Assembly: GCA_012032775.1 (NCBI GenBank)
Contig: JAAUQO010000037.1
Coordinates: 1-36,585 of the forward strand
Length of the DNA: 36,585 nt
Reading direction: 5' to 3'
Source: Oscillochloris sp.
Lineage (GTDB): Bacteria; Chloroflexota; Chloroflexia; Chloroflexales; Chloroflexaceae
Positions 1-8,722 of the stretch are shown in pieces. The notes under the pieces were generated by a model. That model made no database searches and was not told the origin of the DNA. It saw nothing but the letters and a program-made list of their open reading frames with translations. Positions within the stretch are counted from its first letter, which is position 1. Each line of letters begins with the position of its first letter. The position numbers and the translations under genes were made by a program.

Positions 1-693
1 CCGATAGGTGAATTCGTCGCCGGCGTCGGTGAGATCATTACTGCCGGTGCTAATCAAGCCCGCGTTCTCGTATGTCAGGCTGACGGATTTAGTCATCGCC
101 AGATCCGGCTCGACAATCGTGAGCCGGCGCTCTTCCGAGGTGGCGGCGAGGCTGCCGTTGGCATTCAGGGTCGCACTGGTGCTCAGTTGGTCGCCGGACT
201 GGTTGCCCGCAAGGTTCAGCACCAATACGTCAAACGCAATCTGAATTGTTTCAAGATTGGCGTCGCTGTCGGTGTTAGTGACGGAGCCGAAGTCAAAGCT
301 TATGTCCGCCCCCGACGAGCCGCCGCCGCTAACGCCGACCGTGTCGCTCCAGCCGGCATCGTTGCTAAAGCTCACACTCTGCGAGCCGGCGATGTACTGC
401 AAGCCGTCGGGTATGGCGGCCGGCAGATTGACGTTCGTGCTTGTCCCCTCACTTATTTCAAAACTGAGGTTAAAGGTGATAATTTCGCCAATCAGCACTG
501 GGCGCGCATTTCCGGCGCTGCCGTCCTCAACATCGCTGGAGGCCGGCTCGCTGGTAGCGCTGATCGATAATTGCAAATTGCTCTGGGCACGTGATGTGAT
601 GGGGAATAACAACAAAAGCATGAGAAGCAGGATCGGGCCGGTGGATCGCAGGTAGCGGTGGTGCTGAAACAATGGACGAAAACCATAAGACAT
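1..693 (-). CDS. Secreted DUF11-like surface protein (C-terminus beyond window)
   Basis: An open frame runs from ATG at 693 off the left edge (231 codons seen). Residues 1-36 look like a signal peptide: basic N-terminus (HHRYLRS), a run of Leu/Ile (ILLLMLLLLFPI) and a likely cleavage site after SRA. The mature part is rich in Ser, Thr, Asn and Asp and has beta-strand patterning. The segment LTIVEPDLAMTKSVS near residue 193 resembles the joint into a DUF11 / isopeptide-like repeat, followed by an Asp-rich stretch. Such proteins are usually large, exported, repetitive surface or adhesion proteins. No enzyme motif is visible. The minus-strand NACHT gene ends 61 bases upstream. The family call rests on pattern only, and the C-terminal part (further repeats, anchor) lies outside the window. 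Confidence 0.7.
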   Translation of the reverse strand, partial: MSYGFRPLFQHHRYLRSTGPILLLMLLLLFPITSRAQSNLQLSISATSEPASSDVEDGSAGNARPVLIGEIITFNLSFEISEGTSTNVNLPAAIPDGLQYIAGSQSVSFSNDAGWSDTVGVSGGGSSGADISFDFGSVTNTDSDANLETIQIAFDVLVLNLAGNQSGDQLSTSATLNANGSLAATSEERRLTIVEPDLAMTKSVSLTYENAGLISTGSNDLTDAGDEFTYR

Positions 694-754
694 ACTGCAA
701 TACCTTACCATATACTATTTGAGTACGTGCTGCGGGAGAAGAATAGCACGCCGA

Positions 755-3325
755 TCAAACCACTGCATCACGAGACTTGTAGTGATCGAGTAACACGCGG
801 TGCAAGAAGATATAGCCGCCGCCGACCCGCCGCAACAGGCCGCGCTCTGTGGCCTCTTCCAGCAATCCGACCACATTCCAGGGCAGGTGTCCGCTCCAGG
901 CAAGCATAAGCCGTAGGATCCAATGCGAGATGATGACGAAGCCGCCGAAGCTGAAGGCGCCGACGATCGCGATCTGTGTGGCAAAGATGACGATTGCATA
1001 GAGCTGAGCGTCAGGCGCGATCACGGAACTGTTCTCCACCGTGCTGAAGATCGCATTGGCCAGGCCGATCAGACCGACTGGAACCAGCGCGGCCGCCAGC
1101 CCAAAACACGCGCCACCGATCAGCGCGCTGCGTGCCGAACGGCGCAAACCCTCGCCGACTGTGGCCAGCGGCGTCACGACGCCGGCCCGGAGACCGCCGG
1201 TGAGTCCGCCGATGAGGCCGAATGCGGCCCCAAGGAAGCTAAGGCTGAATGTGAGCACGATGATGAACAGCAGCACTATACCGAGCACACTCATGCCCGG
1301 TACGGAGGCAAGTATCTCCGCCGGCAGCCCGGCAGCGGCAAGGCTCAGCAGCATAATTGGGCCGAACACCAGGGCGCCGATCGCCGCGCCAACCGCAGCG
1401 CCGATGCCGATGCCGATCGGCACAGTGCGGATGCCGCGCCGCCACGACCAGCGAACGCGCTCGATCACGGCGATCCGGCGCGGGCCGAATCCCGGCCCAC
1501 CGGTGAGCATGGCATACAATCCGCCGGCAAGGGCCGCCGAAAGGCCGGCTACGGCGGCTGCCGCGATCAGCGCACGCGGCAGATCGAGACCGATCACGTC
1601 GATCAGATCGCGCCGTGACGCATCAACCAGGTATCCGACGATCCCAAACAATGCTCCGAGCGGTAGCCCGGCTGCGGCGCCGACGAGTGTGTCGCGCACT
1701 ATTCGGCCGGCCGATCGTTGTCGGGTTACCGAGAACCCACCGAACAAGGCACCGCTGAGCGGATACAACAGCCAGAGATCGGTTGGTGCAAGTGCGACGC
1801 CCAGCGCCAGGGAGATCATGCCGATCGGGATCAGACAAAGGAGGGTTGCCAGAACGGCGCCGCCCGCCCGATCCAGGATTGTATATGCTCGCCGTGTAGC
1901 ACGACTCGGTAGCCAGCCGGGTTGCAGATCTTCGAGGTGAAAATTGCTCAGGTGCTGGGCGTGCATCTGACGCGAAAGAAAACTCAGACCGGCCTCAATG
2001 CGCGCCTGTGGCATGCGCAAACTCGTGTCGCCGCGCGCAAAGACCCGTTCGACATATGCCGCGACCAGTGCGTGCCGCAACATGGTCGGTTCGCGCGTGG
2101 CCGGGACGCCGCAGACCGGGCAGAATCGTGCGCCGGGCCGGAGCTGGTTTCCACATTGGTTGCACTCGCTGGGCACCGGAGGCGAAGCGATTGCGACATT
2201 GTCGGCAACCTGGGCGAGTACGGCAAGTAATAGCGGTGAGCGCACCAGTTCGTCCAGATCCGGATCGGCGTTCAGCAAGGCACGGACGCGCTGCAACGCA
2301 GCCCCCAGCGGCGCCAGAGCCTGGGTAATCTCTTCGGGTGCAAGCGGTTGCACCTCAATCGCCAGTTCGAGCCGCAGCAGTTCCGGCAGTGCCCGGTACG
2401 CATCGCTGCGCACGCAGACAACCATAGGCATGAAGTGCCGGCTACGAAAGCGGTTGATTGCGGCGACACAGGCCGGCCGATGTTCGTCGTCAACCTCATC
2501 GAGGCCGTCGAGCAACGGCAGCAGTGCATCGCTCTCCAACCAGTTTCGGGCCACGTCGTGCGGCACGTCGTACTGCGCGCCGAGTTCATCGACGATCCAT
2601 TCGGCCAGCGATCGGCGCTGGTTCACCCACGATGTCAGCGGCAAGATCACCGGGATCGGACGGCTCTCTTCGGCCTCAGCCACATCAAGCAGATCGCGCA
2701 AGAGTTCGAGCAGCAGAGTGGTTTTGCCGGCGCCGGGATCACCGAGGATCAGTAGGGCTCCGCCCGACGCCTGAAATGCGGCCGGCAGCGTCAGATCGGG
2801 GCCGGGCCGGTTGGCTGCATCGTCCAGTTGCTGCACCTGCCTGGCCAGCGGCCTGCTCACCAACTCGGGGCGAGATACAAGCCGCAGATTCACGCGTCCA
2901 ATTCGGGTAAAGGTACCGGCGAGCAAACCATCAACCCAGATCGCCCGCAGTTTGTGCAGCATGGCGCGCCGGTTTCGCTGCTCGCGTGGGTTCAAGCGCG
3001 TCACAGGCAGATTCAGCGTAACAGTGATCTTGTCACCGCCCACCACATCGCCGATCGTAATATCGCCGAACTGGTTGCCGCTTCCGAAGGCAATTAATGC
3101 CCGTTCGCTGCTTATCGCGCGGCCGGCCAGGGCGCGCAACGCCGGTTTGAGGCCCGGATCGATGGTGATAGCCCTATGCAGCGTCGTACCGTCGCCGGAT
3201 TGCATGCCGGCCAGCAGACCGGCGAGAGTCGGCGCGGCCGCACTGAGTTCGGCCGGTAAGGCACCAGCAAGCATCGCCGTCAGCGCTTCGACGGATGGAC
3301 GCGACTCGGAAGAGCCGTTGCTCAT
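755..3325 (-). CDS. NACHT-family STAND NTPase with zinc ribbon and C-terminal membrane domain
   Basis: 856 residues. An N-terminal region of about 100 residues contains a Gly-Asp-rich motif (GDITIGDVVGGDKI, residues 87-100) of the kind seen next to effector-associated domains in bacterial STAND proteins. A NACHT ATPase follows: Walker A GDPGAGKTT at 195-203 and Walker B LLPLLDGLDE at 268-277, with the small-residue/acidic pattern typical of NACHT. A Cys4 zinc ribbon is inserted at C388, C391, C402 and C405. From about 488 to 810 there are many Gly/Ala/Leu-rich transmembrane helices, then a C-terminal motif ending YIFLHRVLLDHY. Start chosen at ATG 3325 because AGGAG lies 7 bases upstream. Family knowledge: bacterial NACHT proteins include anti-phage sensors that trigger an effector on ATP-driven assembly. 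The membrane domain could be such an effector, but that is inference. A signalling role unrelated to phage is equally open. Confidence 0.85.
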   Translation of the reverse strand: MSNGSSESRPSVEALTAMLAGALPAELSAAAPTLAGLLAGMQSGDGTTLHRAITIDPGLKPALRALAGRAISSERALIAFGSGNQFGDITIGDVVGGDKITVTLNLPVTRLNPREQRNRRAMLHKLRAIWVDGLLAGTFTRIGRVNLRLVSRPELVSRPLARQVQQLDDAANRPGPDLTLPAAFQASGGALLILGDPGAGKTTLLLELLRDLLDVAEAEESRPIPVILPLTSWVNQRRSLAEWIVDELGAQYDVPHDVARNWLESDALLPLLDGLDEVDDEHRPACVAAINRFRSRHFMPMVVCVRSDAYRALPELLRLELAIEVQPLAPEEITQALAPLGAALQRVRALLNADPDLDELVRSPLLLAVLAQVADNVAIASPPVPSECNQCGNQLRPGARFCPVCGVPATREPTMLRHALVAAYVERVFARGDTSLRMPQARIEAGLSFLSRQMHAQHLSNFHLEDLQPGWLPSRATRRAYTILDRAGGAVLATLLCLIPIGMISLALGVALAPTDLWLLYPLSGALFGGFSVTRQRSAGRIVRDTLVGAAAGLPLGALFGIVGYLVDASRRDLIDVIGLDLPRALIAAAAVAGLSAALAGGLYAMLTGGPGFGPRRIAVIERVRWSWRRGIRTVPIGIGIGAAVGAAIGALVFGPIMLLSLAAAGLPAEILASVPGMSVLGIVLLFIIVLTFSLSFLGAAFGLIGGLTGGLRAGVVTPLATVGEGLRRSARSALIGGACFGLAAALVPVGLIGLANAIFSTVENSSVIAPDAQLYAIVIFATQIAIVGAFSFGGFVIISHWILRLMLAWSGHLPWNVVGLLEEATERGLLRRVGGGYIFLHRVLLDHYKSRDAVV

Positions 3326-3404
3326 CGATCTGCTCCTGGCTAGGGATTGTCTGGGGGTATTGTACCTTCAGATCGTTATTGCGCGGGTGTTGCAGATTGT
3401 GGGA

Positions 3405-3584
3405 TCAAGCCTGCCCTTCCGTCGCCTGCCACCAGCAGTAAGGGTACTGCTGCGCATCCGTCGTCAACGCGTCAAGCCCGGTTGTTTCGTCAACGTGCCA
3501 TGGATTCGACAACCTGCGATCCAGCAGGCGCTCAAGAAGCTCAAGCTCACAGGCGATAATATGCCGAAACGCCGCGTAATCCAC
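3405..3584 (-). CDS. Small hypothetical protein, 59 residues
   Basis: A short frame between the YcaQ-like gene and the NACHT gene, same strand. It starts at GTG 3584, preceded by GGTGG seven bases upstream, and ends at TGA 3405-3407. The product reads like a real protein: a charged helical start (AFRHIIACELELLERLLDRR) and an acidic, aromatic C-terminus (YPYCWWQATEG). The competing frames give Arg-rich nonsense or hit stops. There is no signal peptide or membrane helix, and I do not recognise the family. It lies 80 bases upstream of the NACHT start and 30 bases downstream of the YcaQ stop, so it could be co-transcribed with either. The frame stays open upstream into the YcaQ 3' end, so the start is uncertain. 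Confidence 0.5.
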   Translation of the reverse strand: MDYAAFRHIIACELELLERLLDRRLSNPWHVDETTGLDALTTDAQQYPYCWWQATEGQA

Positions 3585-3613
3585 ATACGTGCCACCAACC
3601 GCTTGTGAAACAG

Positions 3614-4864
3614 CTACTGGGTATTGCTTATTGCAGCTACGTTCCGGCGCAGCAACTGCTCGTTGATCGCGCTTGCTTCCAGGCTGCTTGCGCCCAGAAA
3701 CCGCAGGAATCGGCTAAACCCGCGGGCCAATGCCTCGGCAAATACGGCATTCTCGCCGAGTGCCGGATCTTCCAACCAGAAACCCAGGATGAGCAATGTG
3801 TCGCTCGTGCGGTCAAGTTTGCTGTCGAAGCGCGCCACCAACCGGTCGCCCCACAACACGGGCAGTGTGTAGTAGCCGAACTTTCGCTGAGGTTCGGGCT
3901 TGTAAACCTCCCAGACATAGTCGAAGTCGAAGACAAGTTTGGCCCGCCCGCGCGCACTTACGTGATCGAGCGGCGCGAGAAACAGCGCTTCCTCGGCGGT
4001 ATCGGTCGCCAACGGCGTCCAGGGTTGCGGCACCCGCCCGGCACTCAATTCGGCCAGGATTGCGACATCGCTGCCGAGCGCATAATGCGGCTTTTTCCAA
4101 CCCTCCACCTGTAACTCAATCAAGCTGCCGTCAGCCAGTAGTGCGTCGCGAATCTGCTTCGCCTGCTCGAACGGCACCCCGCGCAGAAACGAATTACTCG
4201 TCCGGTTCATGCGTAAGATCCCCGCGAAACTCACTTCTTTCATGATCAAGAAACGGTTGGCTTCGGCCTCAGCACTTTCACGAATAAGATGGGCCGGCGC
4301 AACCTGCTCTGTTAGCGCATAGACCCGCTCGAAATTGTCACGATGATGGGTCATCACTTCGCCCGTGCGCCACAAATAGTAGAGCGCTAGCGCACTGTCT
4401 TTACGCCCGCGATAGCTCTGGGTGCGGCTGCGGGTCGCCATGGCGAAGTCGCGATTGCTCACGGTGCCACGTTCCTGCAACACCAGCCGCATCTCCGCGA
4501 TCGCAGCGGCATGATCATGAGCCGTCGCCCGAATCCGTTGGTCGTGATCGCGTTCGCGGCGCATCACGACGCGCCAATGCGGTAACTCGTCCATCGGTCG
4601 GACGGCCAGCCAACCGCCCCAATCGAAAAATTTGCGCTGCTGGTAGGTAACCACTTCCCACATCCTGGGTGTGTAGTCGAGGACACGACTATGCAGCGTG
4701 ATATCGTGGCTGCGGGCGATGATCTGCAATGGATCGAGTTGCAGGTACTCGATCGCCCGCATCGCCTGTTCGGCCCCTGTGATGCCGCTCCAGCGCCGCC
4801 CCGGCCAGAGCCCCTGCTTGCCGAGAATAAAGCGCCGCGCGGTTGTACGATCGATGGTCAGCAT
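3614..4864 (-). CDS. ycaQ: YcaQ/AlkZ-type winged-helix DNA glycosylase
   Basis: 416 residues, the usual length of the HTH_42 / YcaQ family, monofunctional glycosylases that unhook interstrand crosslinks and excise bulky N7-alkylpurines. The catalytic QxD motif is Q42-L-D44 in YLQLDPLQ, the E. coli YcaQ version rather than the QxQ of Streptomyces AlkZ. Other family landmarks are the aromatic segment FFDWGGWLAVRP near residue 80 and the C-terminal block FLAPLDHV ... FDFDYVWEVY ... FGYYTLPVLWGDRLVARFD. ATG 4864 begins the conserved MLTIDRTTAR start. The protein should act on DNA in the cytoplasm. The methyltransferase gene ends 45 bases upstream and the two may be co-transcribed. The family is clear; lesion specificity is not visible. 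Confidence 0.88.
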   Translation of the reverse strand: MLTIDRTTARRFILGKQGLWPGRRWSGITGAEQAMRAIEYLQLDPLQIIARSHDITLHSRVLDYTPRMWEVVTYQQRKFFDWGGWLAVRPMDELPHWRVVMRRERDHDQRIRATAHDHAAAIAEMRLVLQERGTVSNRDFAMATRSRTQSYRGRKDSALALYYLWRTGEVMTHHRDNFERVYALTEQVAPAHLIRESAEAEANRFLIMKEVSFAGILRMNRTSNSFLRGVPFEQAKQIRDALLADGSLIELQVEGWKKPHYALGSDVAILAELSAGRVPQPWTPLATDTAEEALFLAPLDHVSARGRAKLVFDFDYVWEVYKPEPQRKFGYYTLPVLWGDRLVARFDSKLDRTSDTLLILGFWLEDPALGENAVFAEALARGFSRFLRFLGASSLEASAINEQLLRRNVAAISNTQ

Positions 4865-4908
4865 AGAAACCTCAAGTTAACACGAGTTGCACTTGCCGAA
4901 CCGGGTTC

Positions 4909-5523
4909 TTACTGTCGCTCGACACATGCGCAGGTGGCCGGAGTGACGGCGACACGATTGTGAAATGCAGCTTCGTGGACAGTCAGAATACGCCAGCCGC
5001 GCTCGGCTGTGAAACGCGCCTGCACCTCGGCCGTGCTGATCCGGCGCGGTACATTTGGGATATCGAACTCGACGGCGAATGCCAGCAGATAGTAGCGCCC
5101 GCCGGGTTCCAGCGTTGCCGCAACCTCGTCAAGAAAGCGGTCGCCCTGTTGCGGATTGAACAGGTGTAAAAACCCGGAATCTACCACGGCGCCGAACCGG
5201 CGCTGCAACTGTGACGGCTGCAAAGCATCGGCGACCTGAAACGACACGCGGTCGGCGATCGCTTCCGGCAGCGCCGCAGCCTTCTGTTGCGCCGCTTCAA
5301 TTGCGGCGGCGACAATGTCGATCCCCAATACCGTGTGGCCGCGTTGCGCCAACCCAATCGCGAGATCGCCGGAGCCGCACCCGACATCCAGGATCGGCGC
5401 CTCCGGTGGGTAGCTGTCGAACAGCGCGTCGAGCGCCGGCTGCGGGCCGCCGATATCCCAGGGCGGTGTGTTGCGGTAAACTGCATCGAAAAAGGCCTGC
5501 GGATCGGAACCAAATCGACTCAT
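4909..5523 (-). CDS. Class I SAM-dependent methyltransferase
   Basis: 204 residues from ATG 5523, preceded by AGAGGA. An upstream in-frame start (5574) would run through a hairpin and is rejected. Motif I is ILDVGCGSGDLAIGLA, followed by the acidic strand end VLGIDIVAAAIEAA that binds the ribose of SAM. FQVADALQ and FLHLFNPQQGDRFLDEVAATLEPGGRYYLLAF match the later Rossmann strands. The N-terminus FFDAVYRNTPPWDIGGPQPAL is typical of the thiopurine/small-molecule methyltransferase-like group. The substrate cannot be read from the sequence. It lies between the UvrA-like and YcaQ-like genes on the same strand, with a hairpin separating it from the UvrA-like gene. A role in drug or alkylation resistance would fit the neighbours but is speculative. 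Confidence 0.82.
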   Translation of the reverse strand: MSRFGSDPQAFFDAVYRNTPPWDIGGPQPALDALFDSYPPEAPILDVGCGSGDLAIGLAQRGHTVLGIDIVAAAIEAAQQKAAALPEAIADRVSFQVADALQPSQLQRRFGAVVDSGFLHLFNPQQGDRFLDEVAATLEPGGRYYLLAFAVEFDIPNVPRRISTAEVQARFTAERGWRILTVHEAAFHNRVAVTPATCACVERQ

Positions 5524-5537
5524 GCTTCCTCTTTTTC

Positions 5538-5572
5538 GTGCTGTTTGGACAGCTTCGCTGCCCAAACAGCAC
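5538..5572 (-). terminator. Hairpin between UvrA-like and methyltransferase genes
   Basis: Perfect arms GTGCTGTTTGG (5538-5548) and CCAAACAGCAC (5562-5572) enclose a second stem CAGC-TTC-GCTG, with a single mismatch between the two stems. It begins 8 bases after the UvrA-like stop and ends 15 bases before the methyltransferase ATG. On the minus transcript it is followed by GAAAAAGAGG rather than a U-run. It may therefore be an attenuator, a processing site or a factor-dependent terminator rather than a classical intrinsic terminator. Confidence 0.55.
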
Positions 5573-5580
5573 AAAATGTG

Positions 5581-7827
5581 CTAATCGTGTTGTCTCAAAT
5601 AGCTGCCGGTCAGTGAACCCTCGGCCCGGCACAATTCCGCCGGTGGGCCGGTGAAGATCACCTGGCCGCCGGCGCTGCCGCCATCAGGCCCCATATCGAT
5701 AACCCAGTCGGCCTGCCGGATCACATCCAGGTGATGCTCGATCACGATCACGCTGTTCTGCGCATCGACCAGCCGATCGATGATCCGCATCAGCAGGCCG
5801 ATGTCGGAAAGATGCAATCCGGTGGTCGGCTCGTCCATCACATAGACGCTGCCGCGCTTGTGCAGTTCGGTGGCGAGTTTCAGGCGCTGGCCCTCGCCGC
5901 CCGACATGGTGCTGAGTGGTTGGCCGAGCGTCAGGTAGCCCAGGCCGACATCATTCATCGCCTGTACCACCGGCTTCACCTTCTTCTCGCTGAAGAACTC
6001 CAGCGCCTCCTCGGCGGTCATCAGCAACACGTCGCTGATACTTTTGCCGCGCAAACGGTATTCCAGCACCTCGGACTTGAAGCGCTTGCCCTCGCAGATC
6101 TCGCAGGTCGAGACGATCCCTTCCATAAATGCCAGATCGGTATAGACCACGCCCAGTCCGTTGCAATTGGGGCAACTGCCGGCCGAGTTGAAGCTGAAAA
6201 GCGAAGCGCTGACGCCGTTGGCCTTTGCAAAGGCCTGGCGAATATCATCCATAATCCCGGTGTAGGTGGCCGGCGCCGAACGGCTGTTGGCCGTCACCCG
6301 CGACTGGTCGATCACCACGGCGTCGGGATGTTGCTCCAGAAACACTTCGTTGATCAAGGTGCTTTTGCCCGATCCGGCCACCCCGGTAACCACAGTGAGG
6401 ACAGCGGTTGGAACGTCCACCGTCACATGTTTCAGGTTATGCAGCGTGGCATCCTTGATCGTCATCCATCCGCCGGGCCGGCGTACCTGGGCTTTGATCG
6501 GCAACTGCCGGCTCAGAAAGCGCCCGGTCAGGGTGTCGGCCTGCTTCAGATCGGCGAAACTCCCGCTGAAAACTACCTCACCGCCGTGCGTTCCGGCCCG
6601 CGGGCCAATATCGACAATATGGTCGGCGATCGCCATCACATCGGGATCGTGTTCGACCACCAGCACCGTGTTGCCCTTGTCGCGTAATTTTTGCAGCAGG
6701 CGGTTCATGCGGGCCACATCGCGGGCGTGCAGCCCAACAGTGGGCTCATCAAGGATGTAGAGCATTTCGGTCAGGCTGTTGCCCAGATGCCGGATCATCT
6801 TCACCCGCTGCGACTCGCCGCCGGACAGGGTTGCGGTTTCGCGGCTGAGGGTCAGGTAGCCCAGGCCAATATCGACCAGATGGCGCAGCCGTTCTTTGAG
6901 TGCGGCAGCCACTCCGGCGGCCACCGGATCGCGGAACTCGCCCAACAGATCGATCAGATCAGTCACTTCCAGCGCCGAGAATTCGGCGATATTTCGCCCG
7001 TTGATCCGGCATTCCAGCGCTGCCTGATTGAGCCGTGCGCCCCGACAAAGCGGGCATGTCTGGGTGGTGGTGAACTGCTCGAACACCGCCCGATTGCGCT
7101 CCGACATCGCCGCTGCGTCTTTTTTGATATACATACGGGTGAAGCGCTCGACCAGCCCCTCATACTGCGAACTGAACTCACCCAGCGAGACCCGTGTATC
7201 TGCCGCGCCGTACAGCAATGCTTGCAGCTCGGAATCATCGTAGTCCTGAATCGGCTTGTCATTGTCGAACAGGCCCGAGAGTGTGTAGAGCTTCCACATC
7301 CACTTACCGACCTTGAACTCGGGGTGGCGGATTGCGCCGTCGTTCAGCGACTTGCTGCGGTCGAGAAACCGCTCCAGATCCAGTTGAACCGTTTTACCGA
7401 TTCCTTCGCACTCGGGGCACATGCCCTGCGGCGTGTTGAACGAGAAGGCGTAGCCGGGGCCGGCATAGGGTTGCCCGGCCCGCGAGAAGAGCAGGCGCAG
7501 CAATGCGGCAATATCGGTATAGGTGCCGACCGTCGAGCGTGAGCCGCCGCCGACGCGTTTCTGATCGATAATGATCGGCGCATTCAGTTGCTCGATCGCG
7601 TCTACATCAGGTTGGCCGTAATGCGGCAGGAAGCCCTGCACAAAGGTGGTGAAGGTCTCATTCAGTTGGCGCTGCGCTTCAGCGGCGATCGTATCGAACA
7701 CCAATGACGACTTGCCGGAACCGGAAACACCGGTGAAGACCGTGATTTGTCGCTTGGGGATCGTCAACGAGATATTCTTGAGATTGTGCTCTCGGGCGCC
7801 GCGGACAATAATCGCTTCCTGTCGCAT
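5581..7827 (-). CDS. UvrA-like ABC ATPase (short UvrA paralogue, possible drug resistance)
   Basis: 748 residues from ATG 7827, with GGAGG five bases upstream. The GTG at 7839 lies inside that Shine-Dalgarno sequence and is rejected. It has two ABC domains of the UvrA type: Walker A GVSGSGKSS near residue 35 and GVAGSGKST in the second half, signatures LSGGESQRVKMIRHL and MSGGEGQRLKLATEL, and Walker B motifs ILDEPTVGLH and VMDEPTTGLH. CxxC pairs (CPECEG, CPLCRG, CPNCNG, CEICEG) match the zinc modules. It is about 190 residues shorter than canonical UvrA (about 940). That agrees with the UvrA2/DrrC-like group that lacks the UvrB-binding insertion and is linked to resistance to DNA-binding drugs. 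The double-MerR regulator gene lies just upstream on the same strand and probably controls it. Canonical nucleotide-excision repair is unlikely to be its main job. Confidence 0.85.
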   Translation of the reverse strand: MRQEAIIVRGAREHNLKNISLTIPKRQITVFTGVSGSGKSSLVFDTIAAEAQRQLNETFTTFVQGFLPHYGQPDVDAIEQLNAPIIIDQKRVGGGSRSTVGTYTDIAALLRLLFSRAGQPYAGPGYAFSFNTPQGMCPECEGIGKTVQLDLERFLDRSKSLNDGAIRHPEFKVGKWMWKLYTLSGLFDNDKPIQDYDDSELQALLYGAADTRVSLGEFSSQYEGLVERFTRMYIKKDAAAMSERNRAVFEQFTTTQTCPLCRGARLNQAALECRINGRNIAEFSALEVTDLIDLLGEFRDPVAAGVAAALKERLRHLVDIGLGYLTLSRETATLSGGESQRVKMIRHLGNSLTEMLYILDEPTVGLHARDVARMNRLLQKLRDKGNTVLVVEHDPDVMAIADHIVDIGPRAGTHGGEVVFSGSFADLKQADTLTGRFLSRQLPIKAQVRRPGGWMTIKDATLHNLKHVTVDVPTAVLTVVTGVAGSGKSTLINEVFLEQHPDAVVIDQSRVTANSRSAPATYTGIMDDIRQAFAKANGVSASLFSFNSAGSCPNCNGLGVVYTDLAFMEGIVSTCEICEGKRFKSEVLEYRLRGKSISDVLLMTAEEALEFFSEKKVKPVVQAMNDVGLGYLTLGQPLSTMSGGEGQRLKLATELHKRGSVYVMDEPTTGLHLSDIGLLMRIIDRLVDAQNSVIVIEHHLDVIRQADWVIDMGPDGGSAGGQVIFTGPPAELCRAEGSLTGSYLRQHD

Positions 7828-7963
7828 CAATTCCTCCACATCAACATATGCGTCGAGCTACACCCCTTCGCTGCAACGGCAATCGCCCACAAGCGAAGTA
7901 GCACGTGCGTTCCATGCCAAGATTAGCATACAAGGGTGGTGCGCTAATGGAGGGTTACGCGGC

Positions 7964-8722
7964 TCAGCGGCAATGGCAGCGTTCGATCAAGAGGCCGACT
8001 TGACGGATGATCGCCTGGGCGCGCTGCTCAAGCTCGGCCAGGGTGGAAAGCCAGCGGTCGGCCACCGTATAAATCGACGCCTCGTCGTCGGGCGGGAGAT
8101 CGAGGGCGCTGCGCAGATCGGCGGTATTTCCCGAGTCAACCCGGCGCAACATGGTAAGAATCGCCATCTGGCTGTAGCCGGCCTGAGCCAGCGTGCGGAT
8201 CACCCGCAAGCGGCCGAACTCCACGGCGCCATAACGCCGATACTGGTTGCCTGGGTCGCGCGGAACCGCAATCAGGCCATTTCGCTCCCAACTGCGCAGC
8301 ATATCGACGCTGACATTCAGGCGCGCGGCAGCCACGCCGATCGTCACCCGCTCACGGGACAGATCGAGGACGTAGCCGGCGGCCCAACGCTCCAAAAACT
8401 CGAACGCCGCTTCGGCGTAGGTGCGCTCAACCCGTACCCGCGCCAGGTATTGGTACGCCAGCTCCATGGCCATCCCCAGATCGCCGCCGGCAGCACGCGT
8501 CACCAGATCGAGCAGCAGATTCTTGTCGCCCAGATAGGGCCATTGGAGCGCCAGGCGTACCAGGCGCACCTGTTCGATATCAGTGAGGGAATAACGCCGG
8601 TAGCCGTTTGCATCGCGCGGCACGGGGAACAAGAATCCTTGCTCTTCATACAGCCGGATTGTGTTGGCATGAACGCCGACCGCTTCTGCCACATGATGGG
8701 TGCGCAACACCTGATTGGTCAT
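7964..8722 (-). CDS. Transcriptional regulator with two tandem MerR-type DNA-binding domains
   Basis: 252 residues. The first MerR-like winged helix covers about residues 6-60 (HHVAEAVGVHANTIRLYEEQG with PRDANGYRRYSLTDI). The second covers about 125-195 (IGVAAARLNVSVDMLRSWERNG with PRDPGNQYRRYGAVEF). Typical MerR proteins have one such domain and dimerise through a coiled coil. Here a helical linker of about 60 residues joins two, and a short tail ends CHCR. Start ATG 8722 has AGG five bases upstream. It sits 136 bases upstream of the UvrA-like gene on the same strand. MerR proteins normally untwist promoters with long spacers in response to drugs, metals or oxidants. The most likely target is its own transcript including the UvrA-like gene (inference). 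No ligand site beyond the terminal Cys pair is visible. Confidence 0.82.
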   Translation of the reverse strand: MTNQVLRTHHVAEAVGVHANTIRLYEEQGFLFPVPRDANGYRRYSLTDIEQVRLVRLALQWPYLGDKNLLLDLVTRAAGGDLGMAMELAYQYLARVRVERTYAEAAFEFLERWAAGYVLDLSRERVTIGVAAARLNVSVDMLRSWERNGLIAVPRDPGNQYRRYGAVEFGRLRVIRTLAQAGYSQMAILTMLRRVDSGNTADLRSALDLPPDDEASIYTVADRWLSTLAELEQRAQAIIRQVGLLIERCHCR

